In this document: in pieces, positions 20,500 through 20,688 of the stretch
Layout of the letters: each line of letters begins with the position of its first letter
Numbering within the stretch: the stretch's first letter is position 1
Assembly: GCA_003229735.1 (NCBI GenBank)
Contig: QIFI01000009.1
Location: forward strand, 1 to 20,688
DNA length: 20,688 bases
Origin: Candidatus Anderseniibacteriota bacterium
GTDB lineage: Bacteria; Patescibacteriota; Andersenbacteria; UBA10190
Direction: 5' to 3'
Notes under the pieces: generated by a model
The model's database searches: none
What the model was told of the DNA's origin: nothing
Seen by the model: only the letters and a program-made list of their open reading frames with translations
Program-made: the position numbers and the translations under genes

Positions 20500-20688
20500 T
20501 TATCCACTTTTTTCCGATATCACATTTATTGGCTCGCCTTTTATATAAGACTCAATATTTTCCATGGTCGTCTTAAATATTCTCTGCTTGGCTTCTTTAC
20601 TATTAAAAGCGTTATGCGGAGTAATAATCACATCATCCCTGGCCACCAGTATATGATTCCGCAAAATCGTGGCTATATCCTGATCATG
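20500..20688 (-). CDS. D-isomer-specific 2-hydroxyacid dehydrogenase, C-terminal end (D-lactate dehydrogenase-like), cut by the window end
   Basis: Only the last 62 codons are present; the 5' part lies beyond the window. The visible product includes RDDVIITPHNAFNSKEAKQR, in which ITPHNAF is the conserved C-terminal block of the family with the catalytic histidine. The helix NIESYIKGEPINVI that closes the catalytic domain follows, then a TAA stop. D-lactate dehydrogenase-type enzymes reduce pyruvate to D-lactate and regenerate NAD+, which would fit a fermentative host. Other members (glycerate, formate or phosphoglycerate dehydrogenases) cannot be excluded from this fragment. Confidence 0.85.
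   Translation of the reverse strand, partial: HDQDIATILRNHILVARDDVIITPHNAFNSKEAKQRIFKTTMENIESYIKGEPINVISEKSG

Overview
The window is about 20.7 kb of gene-dense bacterial chromosome: 20 protein genes, the last one cut by the window end, with no rRNA, tRNA, CRISPR array, transposase or prophage module. The content suggests a small-genome bacterium with simple fermentative and aerotolerant metabolism. It has a ROK sugar kinase, glutamate dehydrogenase, a D-lactate dehydrogenase-like enzyme, a single-subunit NADH dehydrogenase, many membrane-anchored redox proteins, few operons and many short intergenic repeats. This would fit a member of the Candidate Phyla Radiation (Patescibacteria). That placement is an inference from gene mix and repeat style, because no phylogenetic marker lies in the window.

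Layout. 1-218: repeat-rich intergenic DNA. 219-4167 (-): lgt followed one base later by a UvrD-type helicase fused to a PD-(D/E)XK/Fe-S nuclease domain. 4256-4892 (-): two small unrecognised proteins with good ribosome binding sites. 5046-6098 (-): an MscS channel, divergent from a ROK kinase (6191-7051 +). 6995-10884 (-): a thiol-redox block in the order DUF3179 protein, TlpA-like thioredoxin, CcdA, DsbA-like thioredoxin, VKOR. 10997-12637 (-): an ArsR-family regulator followed by NDH-2. 12711-14066 (+): glutamate dehydrogenase. 14200-15129 (-): a ZnuA-like metal-binding protein. 15126-15336: a MITE-like inverted-repeat element. 15466-16836 (+): a tiny, extremely acidic protein with its own terminator, then a HAD phosphatase and a membrane-anchored hypothetical. 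16837-17286: no confident gene. 17287-20688 (-): a YvlD/holin-4 membrane protein, a GT-C glycosyltransferase, a DoxX protein and the 3' end of a D-2-hydroxyacid dehydrogenase.

How the genes work together. VKOR with the DsbA-like protein would form an oxidising (disulfide-making) pair, and CcdA with the TlpA-like protein a reducing pair, so both halves of extracytoplasmic thiol chemistry lie side by side. Upstream lie an ArsR-family regulator and NDH-2. The most interesting result is a nearly identical 16-bp inverted repeat, TTAAG-N6-CTTAA (14 of 16 bases the same), found just downstream of a TATAGT -10 box both in the arsR promoter and in the promoter of the redox block. This predicts one regulon: arsR-ndh autoregulation plus control of the DUF3179-tlpA-ccdA(-dsbA-vkor) genes, and perhaps the divergent glutamate dehydrogenase. 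A second theme is start-site architecture: several genes without a Shine-Dalgarno sequence carry a -10-like TANNNT hexamer 6-7 bases before the start codon, as expected for leaderless mRNAs.
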